Made by a program: the position numbers and the translations under genes | Notes under the pieces: generated by a model | The model's input: the letters and a program-made list of their open reading frames with translations, nothing else | Told to the model about the DNA's origin: nothing | Databases searched by the model: none | Part shown: positions 6,279-7,291 of the stretch, piece by piece | Layout: each line of letters begins with the position of its first letter | Numbering within the stretch: position 1 is the stretch's first letter | Assembly (NCBI GenBank): GCA_018667995.1 | Contig: JABIQT010000478.1 | Coordinates: forward strand, 1 to 7,291 | Direction of reading: 5' to 3' | DNA from: Candidatus Latescibacterota bacterium | GTDB lineage: Bacteria; JAAXHH01; JABIQT01 | Length of the DNA stretch: 7,291 nt

Positions 6279-6842
6279 TTACGTTTGTATCTTTTTGATC
6301 GTATCGCCTTCCCGGATGGTACCACCTGCTATAACCTTCGCATTTATTCCTCGAAGGCTTAATTGTTTCCCTACAGGTGAGTTTACGAACTTCAATGCCT
6401 CCACCCCAAACCTCGCGGAGAATTTCTTGCAACCCGTGTGTGGTTGATCTGTGACCATAATAGTTGCCGTTCCCAGCGATAGCTTTGTTCCCGGCGGGAG
6501 ATTGTCGGCGCCTAAATCCAGATCAACGAACATCTGATCCCCGGCAAGTTTCCATCGGTCCTTTGACTGAGAGATCAGCGCGATTACGCGGGAGTTCATC
6601 AAATTGAGCTGCATGTCGGGATGAGGAGAGCCATCATCGGTGCGTGGGCTGGGGCGTTTCCCCCAATTGTCTCCCACCAGACCTTCAGTGAGGTCGAGCT
6701 CACCCACCTGTAATACTTCGCGGACCTCTTCGGATGGCCGCCGCACAATCATGTGCAGCACTCCGCCGTCTCTGGGAGCGCTTCGAATTTCATCGAGGCC
6801 TGCTTCGAGCTGAGAGGCGGTAAGATGTACGATTTCTGTCAC
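6279..6842 (-). CDS. MOSC-domain protein
   Basis: Cytosolic protein of 187 residues from GTG 6842, a MOSC (molybdenum cofactor sulfurase C-terminal) domain on its own. Family features are LVGDNWGKR (55-63), MNSRVIALI (82-90), AGDQMFVDLDL (100-110), LPPGTKLSLGTATIMVT (115-131), the conserved cysteine in QPHTGCKKFSARFG (133-146, Cys138), and LRGINAKVIAGGTIREGD (163-180). MOSC proteins are thought to bind sulfur or molybdenum-cofactor-like ligands through this cysteine; YiiM-type members reduce N-hydroxylated compounds. The exact reaction is not inferable. The frame stays open to an ATG at 6986, but the extra 48 residues have no family look. AGGA (6856-6853) lies 10 bases before the GTG, and VTEIVHLTASQLEAGLDEIR reads as a natural beginning. 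No molybdenum-cofactor genes are adjacent. Confidence 0.92.
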   Translation of the reverse strand: MTEIVHLTASQLEAGLDEIRSAPRDGGVLHMIVRRPSEEVREVLQVGELDLTEGLVGDNWGKRPSPRTDDGSPHPDMQLNLMNSRVIALISQSKDRWKLAGDQMFVDLDLGADNLPPGTKLSLGTATIMVTDQPHTGCKKFSARFGVEALKFVNSPVGKQLSLRGINAKVIAGGTIREGDTIKKIQT

Positions 6843-7095
6843 CTGGATGAGTTCCTTTCCTGGACAGGATACGGGTGAATAGATCGGATGATAAGTTCCA
6901 AAACATTCCGATCTGACGGGCTCTACGGATTCCGGTATCGTAATAGACGAAATCGGGCAGACGAATAGTCCGGTCGAGTGTGCCATCCTGTGGGTCCATG
7001 ATATCGCCCATCTTCCTCCGCGTCCATGGATTCCCGCAACCTACCTCCAAATTGTATCTGGTTGACGGTGAAGTGGGACCATCCCGAGTCATCCG
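6843..7095 (-). other. 253-bp gap between the edge gene and the MOSC gene
   Basis: Two overlapping open frames cross this stretch, one as an upstream extension of the MOSC frame to 6986 and one of 100 codons from 7092. Both read as Arg-, Ser- and Pro-rich low-similarity sequence, the usual look of chance frames. I see no strong hairpin, promoter pair or repeat. It most likely carries untranslated leader and promoter for the MOSC gene. Confidence 0.4.
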
Positions 7096-7291
7096 TCAGA
7101 GAGCTTCCGGAGCGGCCCCGCTGAGTTTCTGCATGATCAAGGGGATCTTGTCGTCGTAGTTAGCAGTCAGAGGAGGGAGACTTGACAGGTTACACCAGAG
7201 GAAATTGAACGGAATTACCACCGTCCCATCGGGAGCGCATTCGCCGTGGGTCCAGTCTGTACCCCGAACCCCTCTATATCTCAGATGATAA
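7096..7291 (-). CDS. Unidentified protein, C-terminal 64 residues only
   Basis: The minus-strand frame is open from the right edge to a TGA at 7098-7096. The peptide reads like real protein: a basic start (YHLRYRGVRG), then TDWTHGECAPDGTVVIPFNF with a beta-strand-like end, then LWCNLSSLPPL and a polar helix-like tail (DDKIPLIMQKLSGAAPEAL). It contains two cysteines and three tryptophan or histidine-rich positions but no motif that I can assign. Sulfatase-like and dioxygenase-like tails were considered without a convincing match. The rest of the gene lies outside the window. The coding call rests on composition, the long open frame to the edge and the strand shared with its neighbours. Confidence 0.6.
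   Translation of the reverse strand, partial: YHLRYRGVRGTDWTHGECAPDGTVVIPFNFLWCNLSSLPPLTANYDDKIPLIMQKLSGAAPEAL

Noticed and set aside
6790-7092. 100-codon minus-strand frame overlapping the MOSC N-terminus.
   Set aside because: Its end overlaps a confident gene in another frame, its composition is Arg/Ser-rich, and no family features are visible.
1-7291. Search for CRISPR arrays, tRNA or rRNA genes, insertion sequence ends, phage, toxin-antitoxin or defence genes.
   Set aside because: No repeat-spacer pattern, cloverleaf, transposase or defence-related motif was seen; the content is a transporter and small metabolic enzymes.

Overview
The window is about 52% GC by eye. Every gene I can support lies on the minus strand, so transcription runs from high to low coordinates. 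The two permeases, the lipoprotein signal on the solute-binding protein and the mix of small enzymes indicate a bacterium. The lipoprotein binding protein alone does not settle the envelope type. Protein styles recall uncultured lineages such as Poribacteria, Latescibacteria or Planctomycetes relatives, but this is an impression from memory and not a classification. Few genes have a clear Shine-Dalgarno sequence.

Layout in transcription order, right to left. (1) 7291-7096: the last 64 codons of an unrecognised protein. (2) A 253-bp gap. (3) 6842-6279: a MOSC-domain protein, most likely starting at a GTG. (4) 6164-5592: a compact alpha/beta hydrolase with an intact GFSKSG nucleophile elbow but a short N-terminal half. 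(5) 5521-4778: a class I SAM-dependent methyltransferase, possibly starting at a TTG just below a small hairpin. (6) 4715-4194: an isochorismatase-family cysteine hydrolase with a complete Asp/Lys/Cys triad. (7) A 318-bp gap holding a doubtful 50-codon ORF that has the best ribosome binding site in the window.

(8) The left half is a peptide/oligopeptide ABC importer operon. It encodes a 678-residue family 5 solute-binding lipoprotein (3875-1839), then an OppB/DppB-type permease (1757-756), then an OppC/DppC-type permease (722 to beyond position 1, truncated by the window edge). An 81-bp spacer between binding protein and first permease holds a short hairpin with a T tract. It may lower permease expression relative to the binding protein. 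The ATPase genes are not in view and could lie beyond position 1.

The lipoprotein would capture the ligand outside the cytoplasmic membrane and the two permeases would form the channel. The enzymes upstream share orientation, but nothing in the sequence ties them to the transporter or to one pathway. I see no CRISPR array, insertion sequence, tRNA, rRNA or phage gene, and no convincing evidence of a new biological system. The points worth checking are start codons, the hairpins, the compact hydrolase, the small ORF before the transporter and the unidentified fragment at the right edge.
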